Assembly: GCF_014217625.1 (NCBI RefSeq)
Contig: NZ_CP043641.1
Location: 2,666,001 to 2,730,000, forward strand
Reading direction: 5' to 3'
Source of the DNA: Leifsonia shinshuensis
Lineage (GTDB): Bacteria; Actinomycetota; Actinomycetes; Actinomycetales; Microbacteriaceae
DNA: 64,000 nt
Translations under genes and position numbers: made by a program
Part shown: positions 33,185 through 41,390 of the stretch, one piece after another
Layout of the letters: every line of letters starts with the position of its first letter
Numbering within the stretch: position 1 is the first letter of the stretch
The notes under the pieces: model-generated
What the model was told of the DNA's origin: nothing
Seen by the model: the letters and a program-made list of their open reading frames with translations, nothing else
The model's database searches: none

Positions 33185-33217
33185 ATCTTGACTGAGGTAA
33201 CTTGCACCGGTCAAGAT
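33185..33217. promoter_or_regulatory. Divergent operator between ArsR-ArsC fusion and aqpS
   Basis: atcttgac (33185-33192) and gtcaagat (33210-33217) form a perfect 8-bp inverted repeat with a 17-bp spacer. It fills nearly the whole gap between the divergent starts and touches the aquaporin ATG. The fusion protein is the natural candidate to bind it. Confidence 0.6.
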
Positions 33218-33953
33218 GAACGCGATGAATACGCGCCTCCTCTCCCGACTGCTCGCTGAATTCCTGGGAACCGGACTCCTCGTCACGGTCGTCGTCGGCT
33301 CCGGGATCGCCGCCAGCCGCCTCTCCCACGACACCGGCCTGCAGCTGCTCGAGAACAGCATCGCCACCGCCCTCGGCCTCGCCGTGCTGATCCTCCTGTT
33401 CGGCTCCGTCTCCGGAGCCCACTTCAACCCGGTCGTCTCACTGGTCGACTGGATCGGCGGCCGATCCGCCCGCAACGGACTGACCCTCGCCGAGGCGGGG
33501 GCATACATCCTCGCGCAGGTCCTCGGCGCCATCGGCGGAGCCCTGCTCGCCAACGCGATGTTCGAGCTGCCCACGCACGTTGCCACCACCGAGCGGGTCA
33601 CTGCCGGGACGCTCCTCGGCGAAGTCGTCGCGACGGCCGGGCTCATCATGCTGATTCTCGCGCTCGCCCGAACCGGACGCAGCGCCGCTGCCGCCCCCGC
33701 GATCGGCGCCTACATCGGCGCCGCCTACTGGTTCACCAGCTCCACCTCGTTCGCGAACCCCGCCGTCACCATCGGCCGGATCTTCTCCGACTCGTTCGCC
33801 GGCATCGCCCCGGCGTCCGTCCTCCCCTTCATCGCCGCCCAACTCGTCGGCGCCGCCATCGGCGTCGCACTCACCCTGGCGCTGTTCCGCTCCGAGAAGG
33901 TGCTGGCCCAGGCCGCGGCGGACGTCGTCATCCCGCAGACCACCGATCGCTGA
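33216..33953 (+). CDS. aqpS: Aquaglyceroporin of the AqpS type (arsenite channel)
   Basis: The 245-residue MIP protein has the two pore motifs HFNPVVSLVD (NPV near residue 70) and FANPAVTIGRIF (NPA near 190), six helices, and the selectivity Arg after NPA. In Sinorhizobium an ars-linked aquaporin (AqpS) lets internally made As(III) flow out. Here no ArsB or Acr3 is present, so this channel is the only obvious arsenite exit. The second start (ATG 33225) is also possible. Confidence 0.85.
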   Translation: MNAMNTRLLSRLLAEFLGTGLLVTVVVGSGIAASRLSHDTGLQLLENSIATALGLAVLILLFGSVSGAHFNPVVSLVDWIGGRSARNGLTLAEAGAYILAQVLGAIGGALLANAMFELPTHVATTERVTAGTLLGEVVATAGLIMLILALARTGRSAAAAPAIGAYIGAAYWFTSSTSFANPAVTIGRIFSDSFAGIAPASVLPFIAAQLVGAAIGVALTLALFRSEKVLAQAAADVVIPQTTDR

Positions 33954-33966
33954 ACGGAACCGTCCC

Positions 33967-35352
33967 ATGCATCTCGTCGCCATCGGCGGCAGCGACGCCG
34001 GAATCTCCGCCGCGCTGCGCGCCCGCGAACTCGACCCGGCGACCGACGTCACCGTCGTCGTCGCCGACGAATACCCCAACTTCTCCATCTGCGGCATCCC
34101 GTACTACTTCTCCGGTGACGTGCGCCCCTGGCAGTCGCTCGCCCACCGGACCCACGCCGACCTCGAAGCCACCGGAATGTCGCTGAGGCTCAACACGCTC
34201 GCCACCAACATCGACGTCGCCGGTCAACGATTGAACGTCCGGGCGGCGGACGGAACCGAGTCCGTGATCGGGTACGACGAGCTGATCGTCGGCACCGGCG
34301 CGCTCCCCTCGCACGCGGGCATCACCGGACTCGACCAGCTCACCCCCGCCGATGGGCTGCACGTCATCCACTCGATGGGCGATACCTTCGCCCTGGACCG
34401 TGACCTTGAAGCACGCGACCCGCGCACCGCGATCATCATCGGCGCCGGCTACGTCGGCCTCGAGATGGCCGAAGGATTCACCGCGCGCGGCATCGACGTC
34501 ACCGTTCTCCAGCGCGGACCCGAAGTCCTCTCCACGCTCGACCCGGAACTCGGGTCCTCCGTCCGCGAGGAACTGACCAGCCACGGCGTGCACGTGCGCA
34601 CCCGCACCGTGGTTCGCTCGGTTGAGAAGGACACTGACGGTCTCCTCGTCCGCGCCGACCAGGATGGCCAAGCCGTCGACCTGCGAGCCGACATCGTGCT
34701 CGCTGTTGTCGGTGTCCGCCCGAACACTCAGCTCCTGGAATCCGCCGGAGCCACCCTCGGCGCCGGCCGCGCGGTCATCGTCGACGAGCACATGTGCACC
34801 GGACTCCCCCACGTCTACGGTGCCGGCGACGGGGTCGTCACCCACCACCGGCTGCTCGGGGTCACCTACCTCCCGCTCGGGACGACCGCGCACAAGCAGG
34901 GACGCGTGGCCGGGGAGAACGCCCTGGGCGGCGACGCCCGCTTCGCCGGCTCCGTCGGAACCCAAGTCGTCAAGGTCTTCGACCTCGTCGCAGCGCGAAC
35001 CGGCCTTCGCGACCACGAAGCACGCGCCGCCGGCTTCCAGAGCGTCACCACCCAGACCACCGCCGACGACCACAAGCGCTACTACCCGGGCGCCCAGCCG
35101 ATCAGCATCCGCATCACCGGGGACGCCGAAGACGGACGCCTCCTCGGCGCTCAACTCGTCGGCCGCCTCGGCACCGAGACAGCCAAACGCGTCGACACCT
35201 ACGCGACGGCGCTCTTCGCCGGGCTGACCGTCCAGCAGATCAGCGACCTCGACCTCTCCTACACGCCGCCACTCGGCTCACCGTGGGACGCCGTCCAGGC
35301 GGCGACCCAAGCCTGGACCCGAGCCACCATCGAAACCGAGATCACGGTATGA
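33967..35352 (+). CDS. FAD-dependent pyridine nucleotide-disulfide oxidoreductase (CoA-reductase/Nox type)
   Basis: The 461-residue flavoprotein has HLVAIGGSDAGISAALRARE, the single active cysteine in NFSICGIPYYFSGDV near residue 43, the NAD fold IIIGAGYVGLEMAEGF and GAGDGVVTHHRLLG before a dimerisation domain. A lone Cys in SxxxCG is typical for CoA-disulfide reductase or NADH oxidase. In ars clusters such proteins may recycle thiols used by arsenate reductase. Four-base overlap with the next arsC. Confidence 0.85.
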   Translation: MHLVAIGGSDAGISAALRARELDPATDVTVVVADEYPNFSICGIPYYFSGDVRPWQSLAHRTHADLEATGMSLRLNTLATNIDVAGQRLNVRAADGTESVIGYDELIVGTGALPSHAGITGLDQLTPADGLHVIHSMGDTFALDRDLEARDPRTAIIIGAGYVGLEMAEGFTARGIDVTVLQRGPEVLSTLDPELGSSVREELTSHGVHVRTRTVVRSVEKDTDGLLVRADQDGQAVDLRADIVLAVVGVRPNTQLLESAGATLGAGRAVIVDEHMCTGLPHVYGAGDGVVTHHRLLGVTYLPLGTTAHKQGRVAGENALGGDARFAGSVGTQVVKVFDLVAARTGLRDHEARAAGFQSVTTQTTADDHKRYYPGAQPISIRITGDAEDGRLLGAQLVGRLGTETAKRVDTYATALFAGLTVQQISDLDLSYTPPLGSPWDAVQAATQAWTRATIETEITV

Positions 35353-35759
35353 ACGACGCCCCCACCGTCCTCTTCCTCTGCACCCACAACGCCGGCCGCT
35401 CGCAGCTCGGATCCCACCTCTTCCGCCACGTCGCCGGCGACCGCGCCCACGCCACCAGCGCCGGCACGGCGCCCGCTGACGGGCCAAGCCAGCCCGTGGT
35501 TCAGGCTCTCGCCGAGCTCGGCATCGACAGCTCCGGCGCGCAGCCCCGAGCGGTGACGGCCGACGACCTCGCGACCGCCGACATCGTCGTGGCCATGAAG
35601 CCTGGGCTCCAGCTTCCCGGCCCCGTGGCGGGCCAGTTCGTCCAATGGGCGTTCCCCGACCCGGCGAGCTGGGACCTCGACGGCGTGCGGGAGCTCCGGG
35701 ACACGATCCTGGTGCAGGTCGAAGAACTAGTGGAGTGGGTCGCGCCCGCACAAGAATGA
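35349..35759 (+). CDS. arsC: Arsenate reductase/LMW-PTP-like protein
   Basis: The 136-residue protein has P-loop CTHNAGRSQLGSHLF (Cys11) and the later loop AMKPGLQLPGPVAGQFVQWA. The GCGDxCP loop of the two mycothiol-type enzymes is replaced here, so substrate handling may differ. It is coupled to the flavoprotein by ATGA. This is the fifth LMW-PTP-fold domain in the island. Confidence 0.8.
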   Translation: MNDAPTVLFLCTHNAGRSQLGSHLFRHVAGDRAHATSAGTAPADGPSQPVVQALAELGIDSSGAQPRAVTADDLATADIVVAMKPGLQLPGPVAGQFVQWAFPDPASWDLDGVRELRDTILVQVEELVEWVAPAQE

Positions 35760-35792
35760 TTCAGTGACCACACTGGAAGACTCGACAGGCAA

Positions 35793-36287
35793 ATGATCAT
35801 CCGACCACTCACGCAGACCGACTGGCCCGAGGTCGAGCGGATCTATTCCGAGGGCATCGCGACCGGAAACGCCACATTCGAGTCCACGCCTCCGTCGTGG
35901 GATCGCTTCGACGCGGGCAAGCTGCACGTCGGTCGACTGGTCGCGGTCGATGAAGGCGGCCTCGCCGGCTGGGCAGCCGTGTCCCCGGTCTCCTCACGCG
36001 AGGTCTACCAGGGCGTCGTCGAACACTCCGTCTATGTTGCTGACCGCGCGCGCGGCCGCGGACTGGGACGGCTGCTCCTGAACGAGCTGATCAGCGCGTG
36101 CGACAACGCGGGCATCTGGACGATCCAGTCGAGCATCTTCCGCGAGAACACGGCCAGCCTCCGTCTCCACGAGCACGCCGGTTTCCGAGTCGTCGGCCAT
36201 CGCGAACGCATCGCCCGGATGACCTACGGGCCGTGGGTGGGGCAATGGCGCGACACCATCCTTATCGAGCGGCGACGGGAACAGTAG
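35793..36287 (+). CDS. arsN1: GNAT acetyltransferase, ArsN1/phosphinothricin acetyltransferase type
   Basis: The 164-residue enzyme begins MIIRPLTQTDWPEVERIYSE and contains HSVYVADRARGRGLGRLLLN, the acetyl-CoA loop RGRGLG, and SSIFRENTASLRLHEHAGFR, all close to the PAT/Bar family. Within ars clusters these are ArsN1, which acetylate the amino group of arsinothricin, an organoarsenic glutamate analogue antibiotic, and often also phosphinothricin. It closes the plus-strand aqpS-arsC-arsN run. ArsN1 rather than plain PAT is inferred from the neighbours. Confidence 0.82.
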   Translation: MIIRPLTQTDWPEVERIYSEGIATGNATFESTPPSWDRFDAGKLHVGRLVAVDEGGLAGWAAVSPVSSREVYQGVVEHSVYVADRARGRGLGRLLLNELISACDNAGIWTIQSSIFRENTASLRLHEHAGFRVVGHRERIARMTYGPWVGQWRDTILIERRREQ

Positions 36288-36339
36288 TCCGCACCCCTGG
36301 CGCGGCGCTACCCTGGGCGCACCGGAGGGAGGCCCCCTC

Positions 36340-36867
36340 ATGCGCACGGAACCTCTGCTCGGACTGGACGTTGCCTCGCTCTCCGCCGTCTTCCTGGTCC
36401 TGCTCGGAATCCACGTCGCGGCGGCTCTGGTCGCCATCGTGAGCGGACTCGTTGCCATGTTCAGCCGAAAGGGCTCCGGCCGACATGTCGTCAGCGGCCG
36501 GTTCTACTTCGGAGCGATCCTGATCGTCTTCGCTTCCGCGTGCGCGATGTCCGCCTTCCGGTGGCCCGCCGACCTACCGCTCGTTGCTCCCGGTGCTGTC
36601 GCGGCCGTCGCGGCCACCTACGGGTTCATCTACCGTCGGCTCCACCGACCCGGCGACGCTCCACACATCATCGCCATGGGAGTCTCTTACGTCGCCATGC
36701 TGACCGCGTTCTACGTCGACAACGGACCTCACCTGCCGATCTGGCAGCTCCTCCCGTCCTGGCTGTTCTGGTTCCTGCCGGCGATCATCGGGACACCCCT
36801 TATCATGCGTGCGGTACTGCGCCACCGTCGGATGCGATCGGAGCGGGCGGCTGCGCGGACACCATAA
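36340..36867 (+). CDS. Membrane protein (DUF2306-like)
   Basis: The 175-residue protein has five helices, with a conserved pattern VSGLVAMFSRKGSGRHVVSG (KGxxxH at the first loop) and AFYVDNGPHLPIWQLLPSWL near residue 130. This matches DUF2306-type membrane proteins of unknown role. It ends two bases before a convergent TetR gene and does not seem to belong to the ars set. Confidence 0.65.
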   Translation: MRTEPLLGLDVASLSAVFLVLLGIHVAAALVAIVSGLVAMFSRKGSGRHVVSGRFYFGAILIVFASACAMSAFRWPADLPLVAPGAVAAVAATYGFIYRRLHRPGDAPHIIAMGVSYVAMLTAFYVDNGPHLPIWQLLPSWLFWFLPAIIGTPLIMRAVLRHRRMRSERAAARTP

Positions 36868-36869
36868 CT

Positions 36870-37448
36870 TTAGCTAGCGGGTGGCTGCGAAAAAGGGCCC
36901 TGGATGGCACCGACAACCACCGCGGTGAGCCTGTCTACGGCGGAATGATCCGATGCGGTCGCGGCGGCTCCCATGGCGTGAACGGCGAACGCCGCGAGAT
37001 CGTCTGCTGGTATGTCGGTGCGTGCGCGCCCGGCGCGGGCATCCTCATCAATGAGTTCACGCACCATGTCAGTCAGTTCGAGCTCGGCCGGCGAGATCCG
37101 CTCCGGAAGGTGCAGGACACCATCATCCCCATGTTGGTGTCGACGCAGCCGCGCGTACGCCTGTAGCGCTTCGCTCAGGCGGGATTCGGCTGGACTATCG
37201 TGCGCAATGCTGCGCAGCTGTTGGAGGTGACGCCCTATCTCTCGCTCCTGCCAGCCGGCCACCGCGGCGGCCACATCGGGTACGTACTTGTACAGCGTGG
37301 CGCGCCCTACTCCGCTGGCCTCTGCCAGGGCGGTCATCGTCAGACCGGTGATCCCCTCCCGATGAACCAGCCTCCCCGTCGCGTCGAGGATCGAATCGAG
37401 CACGGCCGAACGGTGCTCTTCGATCGTCTCGCTCCACAGCTTCGGCAT
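36870..37448 (-). CDS. TetR-family transcriptional regulator
   Basis: The 192-residue protein has an N-terminal HTH (ILDATGRLVHREGITGLTMT, ASGVGRATLYKYVPDVAAAV, residues 20-65) and a helical ligand domain. It is divergent from two small membrane genes at 37513 and 37635, which are its most likely targets. The ligand is unknown. Confidence 0.85.
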   Translation of the reverse strand: MPKLWSETIEEHRSAVLDSILDATGRLVHREGITGLTMTALAEASGVGRATLYKYVPDVAAAVAGWQEREIGRHLQQLRSIAHDSPAESRLSEALQAYARLRRHQHGDDGVLHLPERISPAELELTDMVRELIDEDARAGRARTDIPADDLAAFAVHAMGAAATASDHSAVDRLTAVVVGAIQGPFSQPPAS

Positions 37449-37512
37449 GATTCCACTATAGCCGTTTGGGAGACGCTTTGACGTTTACGCGACGTTCTGT
37501 ATAGATAAAGGC

Positions 37513-37638
37513 GTGACAGACAACAGGAACAGGCCCCCGCGCTGGGTGCTCGTCGTATCCGCAACGATCGTTCTGGCGATAGCCGTACTTCTCGTCCTGC
37601 ATCTCACCGGTAACGGCATGGCGCGGATGCACGGATGA
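37513..37638 (+). CDS. 41-residue single-helix membrane protein
   Basis: A GTG-started frame encodes a short basic leader (TDNRNRPPRWV), one helix (LVVSATIVLAIAVLLVLHLT) and the tail GNGMARMHG. Its stop overlaps the ATG of the next gene (ATGA). Small proteins of this form are common partners of DUF-type membrane proteins in actinobacteria. Confidence 0.65.
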   Translation: MTDNRNRPPRWVLVVSATIVLAIAVLLVLHLTGNGMARMHG

Positions 37639-38138
37639 CGTCGCCGCGAGCTCGAACGGCGATCGTCGCGTGGCACGTGGGGCTGTCGATCGGCTGGGTC
37701 GGCGCAGTCGCTGCCTTCGCCACCATCGCAACACTCGGCTGGACGACCGCCGAAGAGGATCTCTGGGCAGGAATCTATGCGGCGCTTCGGGCGACCATAT
37801 GGTTCGTGATCGTTCCTCTCGCGGGTGCCAGCCTGATAAGCGGTATCTTCGTCTCGCTCATCACCCGCTGGGGATTGACGCGTCACTATTGGGTCCTGTT
37901 GAAGCTGATCCTGACTGTTGTCGCTACCGCCGCCCTCGCACTGCACGCACACGTCTCCGACATCGCCGCGCACGCGGCGGTGACAACCGGACGAGATTTC
38001 GCGGCCGCTCGCGTCCAACTTGTCGTCGACAGCGTCGCAGGGCTGATCGTGCTCTGCGCGATCGCGCTCCTGAGCTTTATCAAACCCCGAGGGATCACGC
38101 CCTGGGCCGCGCGAGAACGAGTCCTGCAGCGAAGTTGA
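37635..38138 (+). CDS. Four-helix membrane protein, possibly CopD/DUF2269-like
   Basis: The 167-residue protein has four helices and the pattern AWHVGLSIGWVGAVAAFATI at the start, like the first helix of CopD or DUF2269 proteins with its His. Another conserved His pair is in LALHAHVSDIAAHAA. It is coupled to the 41-residue protein and divergent from the TetR gene. A haem or copper role is possible but not shown. Confidence 0.6.
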   Translation: MTSPRARTAIVAWHVGLSIGWVGAVAAFATIATLGWTTAEEDLWAGIYAALRATIWFVIVPLAGASLISGIFVSLITRWGLTRHYWVLLKLILTVVATAALALHAHVSDIAAHAAVTTGRDFAAARVQLVVDSVAGLIVLCAIALLSFIKPRGITPWAARERVLQRS

Positions 38139-38433
38139 TGCTCCGCAATTACCTCGGTCGATAGATCGATGTCGCTCTCGATGCGGCTCAACTCAGCCGC
38201 ACGGGCAGTCAATCGACGTCGTCACGATCCAATTGGGACAACAGTGCGCAGGAGCCGACCGTGGGGGCGTGCGCGGAATGAGCCGCCATGAGAATGCGCG
38301 TGGGCGTGCGCCATCGAACCTCCGATCGGGGGTGGGTGGCCGCGCCACTGTAGTACGGCGATCTCGAACGACAGAGAAGAGCCGCTGCGAAAACCACCAT
38401 GTTGCGCGACGACGGACATCCAGGGTTGCAGAA

Positions 38434-38450
38434 ATACCACCTAGGGGTAT
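38434..38450. promoter_or_regulatory. csoR: CsoR-type operator 1
   Basis: ataccacctaggggtat has ATACC/GGTAT arms around CCTAGG, the arrangement bound by CsoR-family copper repressors. Confidence 0.6.
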
Positions 38451-38466
38451 CATTTTCCAAGACAGC

Positions 38467-38485
38467 GATACCCTCCGAGGGTATC
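38467..38485. promoter_or_regulatory. csoR: CsoR-type operator 2
   Basis: gataccctccgagggtatc is a perfect 9+9 inverted repeat with one central base, 20 bp before the copZ ATG. Two such sites in tandem suggest cooperative copper control of the copZ-copA operon. Confidence 0.65.
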
Positions 38486-38505
38486 CCAGCAATCATGGAG
38501 GACTG

Positions 38506-38715
38506 ATGGAAACGATCGAGTACCAGGTGACCGGAATGACCTGCGAGCACTGCGAGCGGGCAGTGTCCACCGAGGTGGCCCAGGTCGCCGGCGTCGAGAA
38601 CGTGAAGGTGTCCGCGTCCGACGGCGTTCTGCATGTCACCGCCGCGACCGGCGTGGACGACACCGCCGTACTCGCCGCGGTCGACGAGGCCGGCTACGCC
38701 GCCGTCCGGAAGTAG
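38506..38715 (+). CDS. copZ: Copper chaperone CopZ
   Basis: The 69-residue HMA domain has the Cu(I) site MTCEHC (Cys13, Cys16) and starts after GGAGGACTG. It should pick up cytosolic Cu(I) and pass it to CopA 35 bp downstream or to CsoR. It is the first gene under the tandem CsoR operators. Confidence 0.93.
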   Translation: METIEYQVTGMTCEHCERAVSTEVAQVAGVENVKVSASDGVLHVTAATGVDDTAVLAAVDEAGYAAVRK

Positions 38716-38750
38716 GAACCGCACCGCCGTCCGAACCTGAGGAGCACCAC

Positions 38751-41018
38751 ATGACAGCATCTCCCTCGCCCGCAGCAAGCAGCGCCACCCTCGAGCTCGA
38801 GGTCGGCGGAATGACCTGCGCGTCGTGCGCAATGCGGATCGAGAAGAAGCTGAACCGTCTGGACGGCGTCACCGCGACCGTGAACTACGCGACCGAAAAG
38901 GCACGAGTGTCCCTGCCGGACGGCATGGATGTGGCCACCGTGATCGCCGAAGTCGAGAAGACGGGTTACACAGCCGCGCTCCCGGCTGTCGAACTCGAAA
39001 GCGAGCCGGCGGACGCCGACCCGGAACTCACTGGACTTCGCAACCGGCTCATCGGCAGCGTCGCGCTGTCCGTTCCGGTCATCGCATTGGCGATGATCCC
39101 GCCGCTGCAGTTCACGTACTGGCAGTGGCTCTCGCTCACGCTGGCGGCACCGGTCGTGGCGTGGGGAGCGTGGCCGTTCCACAAAGCAGCGTTCATCAAC
39201 GCCCGCCATGGAGCGGCCACGATGGACACCCTGGTGTCGATCGGAACCCTGGCCGCATTCGTCTGGTCGCTCTACGCCCTCTTCTTCGGAACGGCGGGGA
39301 TGCCCGGGATGACTCACGGGTTCAGCTTCACGGTGACCGCCTCGGACGGAGCTGGCAACATCTATCTCGAGGTCGCCGCTGGAGTCACCACCTTCGTGCT
39401 CGCCGGCCGCTATTTCGAGAAGCGATCGAAGCGGCAGGCCGGCGCAGCCCTGCGGGCGCTCCTTGAACTCGGCGCCAAGGATGTGGCAGTGATCCGCGAC
39501 GGCCTGGAGGTGCGCATCCCAATCGAGACGCTGCGCACCGATGACGAGTTCGTGGTCCGGCCCGGCGAGAAGATCGCCACCGACGGGATCGTGGTCGACG
39601 GTTCGAGTGCGATCGACATGTCGCTGCTCACAGGCGAATCCGTGCCCGTCGAGGTCACGGCCGGTGACGCCGTTGCCGGTGCCACGGTGAACTCCGGCGG
39701 CCGCCTCCTGGTGCGCGCCACCCGGGTCGGCAGCGACACGCAACTCGCGCAGATGGCCAAGCTCGTCGAGGACGCCCAGTCCGGCAAAGCAGCGGTGCAG
39801 CGTCTCGCCGATCGCATCTCCGGCATCTTCGTCCCGATCGTTCTGGGCATCGCCGTAGTCACCCTGGCGGCCTGGATACTCACCGGTCACCCGACCGCTG
39901 CGGCTTTCACGGCCGCCGTGGCGGTACTGATCATCGCCTGCCCCTGCGCGCTCGGACTCGCCACCCCGACGGCGCTCCTGGTCGGAACCGGACGTGGAGC
40001 GCAACTCGGCATCCTGATCAAGGGACCCGAAGTGCTGGAGTCCACCCGCACCGTCGACACCATCGTCCTGGACAAGACCGGCACGGTCACCGCCGGGAAG
40101 ATGACACTGCTCCAGGTCATCACCGCGCCCGACGTCGAGGAGTCCACACTGCTCCGGATAGCCGGCGCCGTTGAAGCTGCTTCCGAGCACCCGATCGCCC
40201 GAGCCGTCGCCGCCGCGGCCATCGAGCGCGTCGGCACCCTCTCCACTCCTGAATCCTTCGTGAACATCGAAGGCCGCGGCGTACAGGGCGTTGTGGACGG
40301 ACACCTGGCGCTCGTGGGCCGCCAGTCGCTGCTGGAGGACTGGTCCATCGTCCTCGATGACAGGCTCGCAACCGCCAAGAACTCTGCTGAAACTGCCGGA
40401 CAGACCGTGGTCTGCGTCGCATGGGACGGGAAAACGCGAGGGCTGCTCGTCGTCGCGGACGCGATCAAGCCGACCAGCCGAGAAGCGGTGGCCGCGTTCA
40501 AGCAGCTCGGACTCACCCCGATCCTGCTCACCGGAGACAACGCGACCGTCGCTCGGGAGGTTGCTCGCGCGGTGGGCATCGAGACCGTGCTCGCCGAGGT
40601 TCTCCCCCAAGACAAGGCCGATACCGTGCGCCGGCTTCAGACCGAAGGCAAGACGGTGGCGATGGTCGGCGACGGGGTCAACGACGCCGCAGCCTTAGCG
40701 ACCGCCGACCTGGGACTGGCGATGGGAACCGGTACGGATGCCGCCATCGAAGCTGCTGACATCACGCTCGTCCGCGGTGACCTCCGGGCTGTCGCCGATG
40801 CCGTCCGGTTGGCCCGGCGAACGCTGGGCACGATCAAGACGAATCTGTTCTGGGCATTCGCCTACAACGTTGCGGCGATCCCGCTGGCAGCGTTCGGCCT
40901 GCTCAATCCGATGATCGCCGGAGCGGCAATGGCATTCTCCAGCGTGTTCGTCGTGAGCAACAGCCTCCGCCTGCGCGGCTTCCGCTCCAAGACCACCACG
41001 ACCCGAACGGCCGCCTGA
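38751..41018 (+). CDS. copA: Copper-exporting P1B-1-type ATPase CopA
   Basis: The 755-residue pump has one N-terminal HMA domain with MTCASC (Cys23, Cys26), TGESVPV, the membrane site CPC (397-399) in [28 protein letters not shown], and [23 protein letters not shown] with YN and MxxSS later helices ([35 protein letters not shown]) defines Cu(I) specificity. It pumps Cu(I) outward, fed by CopZ. Confidence 0.93.
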   Translation: MTASPSPAASSATLELEVGGMTCASCAMRIEKKLNRLDGVTATVNYATEKARVSLPDGMDVATVIAEVEKTGYTAALPAVELESEPADADPELTGLRNRLIGSVALSVPVIALAMIPPLQFTYWQWLSLTLAAPVVAWGAWPFHKAAFINARHGAATMDTLVSIGTLAAFVWSLYALFFGTAGMPGMTHGFSFTVTASDGAGNIYLEVAAGVTTFVLAGRYFEKRSKRQAGAALRALLELGAKDVAVIRDGLEVRIPIETLRTDDEFVVRPGEKIATDGIVVDGSSAIDMSLLTGESVPVEVTAGDAVAGATVNSGGRLLVRATRVGSDTQLAQMAKLVEDAQSGKAAVQRLADRISGIFVPIVLGIAVVTLAAWILTGHPTAAAFTAAVAVLIIACPCALGLATPTALLVGTGRGAQLGILIKGPEVLESTRTVDTIVLDKTGTVTAGKMTLLQVITAPDVEESTLLRIAGAVEAASEHPIARAVAAAAIERVGTLSTPESFVNIEGRGVQGVVDGHLALVGRQSLLEDWSIVLDDRLATAKNSAETAGQTVVCVAWDGKTRGLLVVADAIKPTSREAVAAFKQLGLTPILLTGDNATVAREVARAVGIETVLAEVLPQDKADTVRRLQTEGKTVAMVGDGVNDAAALATADLGLAMGTGTDAAIEAADITLVRGDLRAVADAVRLARRTLGTIKTNLFWAFAYNVAAIPLAAFGLLNPMIAGAAMAFSSVFVVSNSLRLRGFRSKTTTTRTAA

Positions 41019-41070
41019 ACGCCGGCGACCGTGCTCGAAACCGCATGACCACTCACGAAAAGGACACATC

Positions 41071-41334
41071 ATGAGCGACAGCTGCTGCAACACCAGCACC
41101 ACCAGCGACCACCACCACGCCGCCACCATGCCGACGGGAAGCACCAACCTCCTCGGCGGGACGGGCGCCGACGATCTCACCGAGTGCGTCGTGATGAAGG
41201 GCAGCACCGTCAGCAAGGCGAAGGCAGAGGCACAAGGCCTCTACCGCGACTACAACGGCGAGCGGTACTGGTTCTGCTGTGCCGGCTGCGCACCCCGTTT
41301 CGACGCCGACCCCACGGCATACATCACCGCATAA
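41071..41334 (+). CDS. YHS/TRASH-like cysteine- and histidine-rich metal-binding protein
   Basis: The 87-residue protein starts [20 protein letters not shown] and its C-terminal half is a YHS-type domain with [20 protein letters not shown] and [20 protein letters not shown]. Such domains hold Cu or other thiophilic metals and are often fused to copper ATPases. Here it is a stand-alone gene between copA and copB, so it may act as an additional chaperone. Confidence 0.8.
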   Translation: MSDSCCNTSTTSDHHHAATMPTGSTNLLGGTGADDLTECVVMKGSTVSKAKAEAQGLYRDYNGERYWFCCAGCAPRFDADPTAYITA

Positions 41335-41390
41335 CCGCCACCGCCCGGTACAGGCGGCCAGCAGCACATCACCCAGGTGAAGGGCTAAGC

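Larger units (their letters stand above)
38139..38505. other. Promoter region of the copper cluster
   Basis: This 367-bp gap has no convincing gene. A minus-strand frame with MAHAHAHSHGG is His-rich but lacks a start signal and conserved features. The right end carries two CsoR-type palindromes before copZ. Confidence 0.6.

Noticed and set aside
38222..38440. His-rich minus-strand frame (MAHAHAHSHGG)
   Set aside because: No ribosome site, no conserved pattern, and it lies in the copper promoter region; the His run is most likely coincidence.
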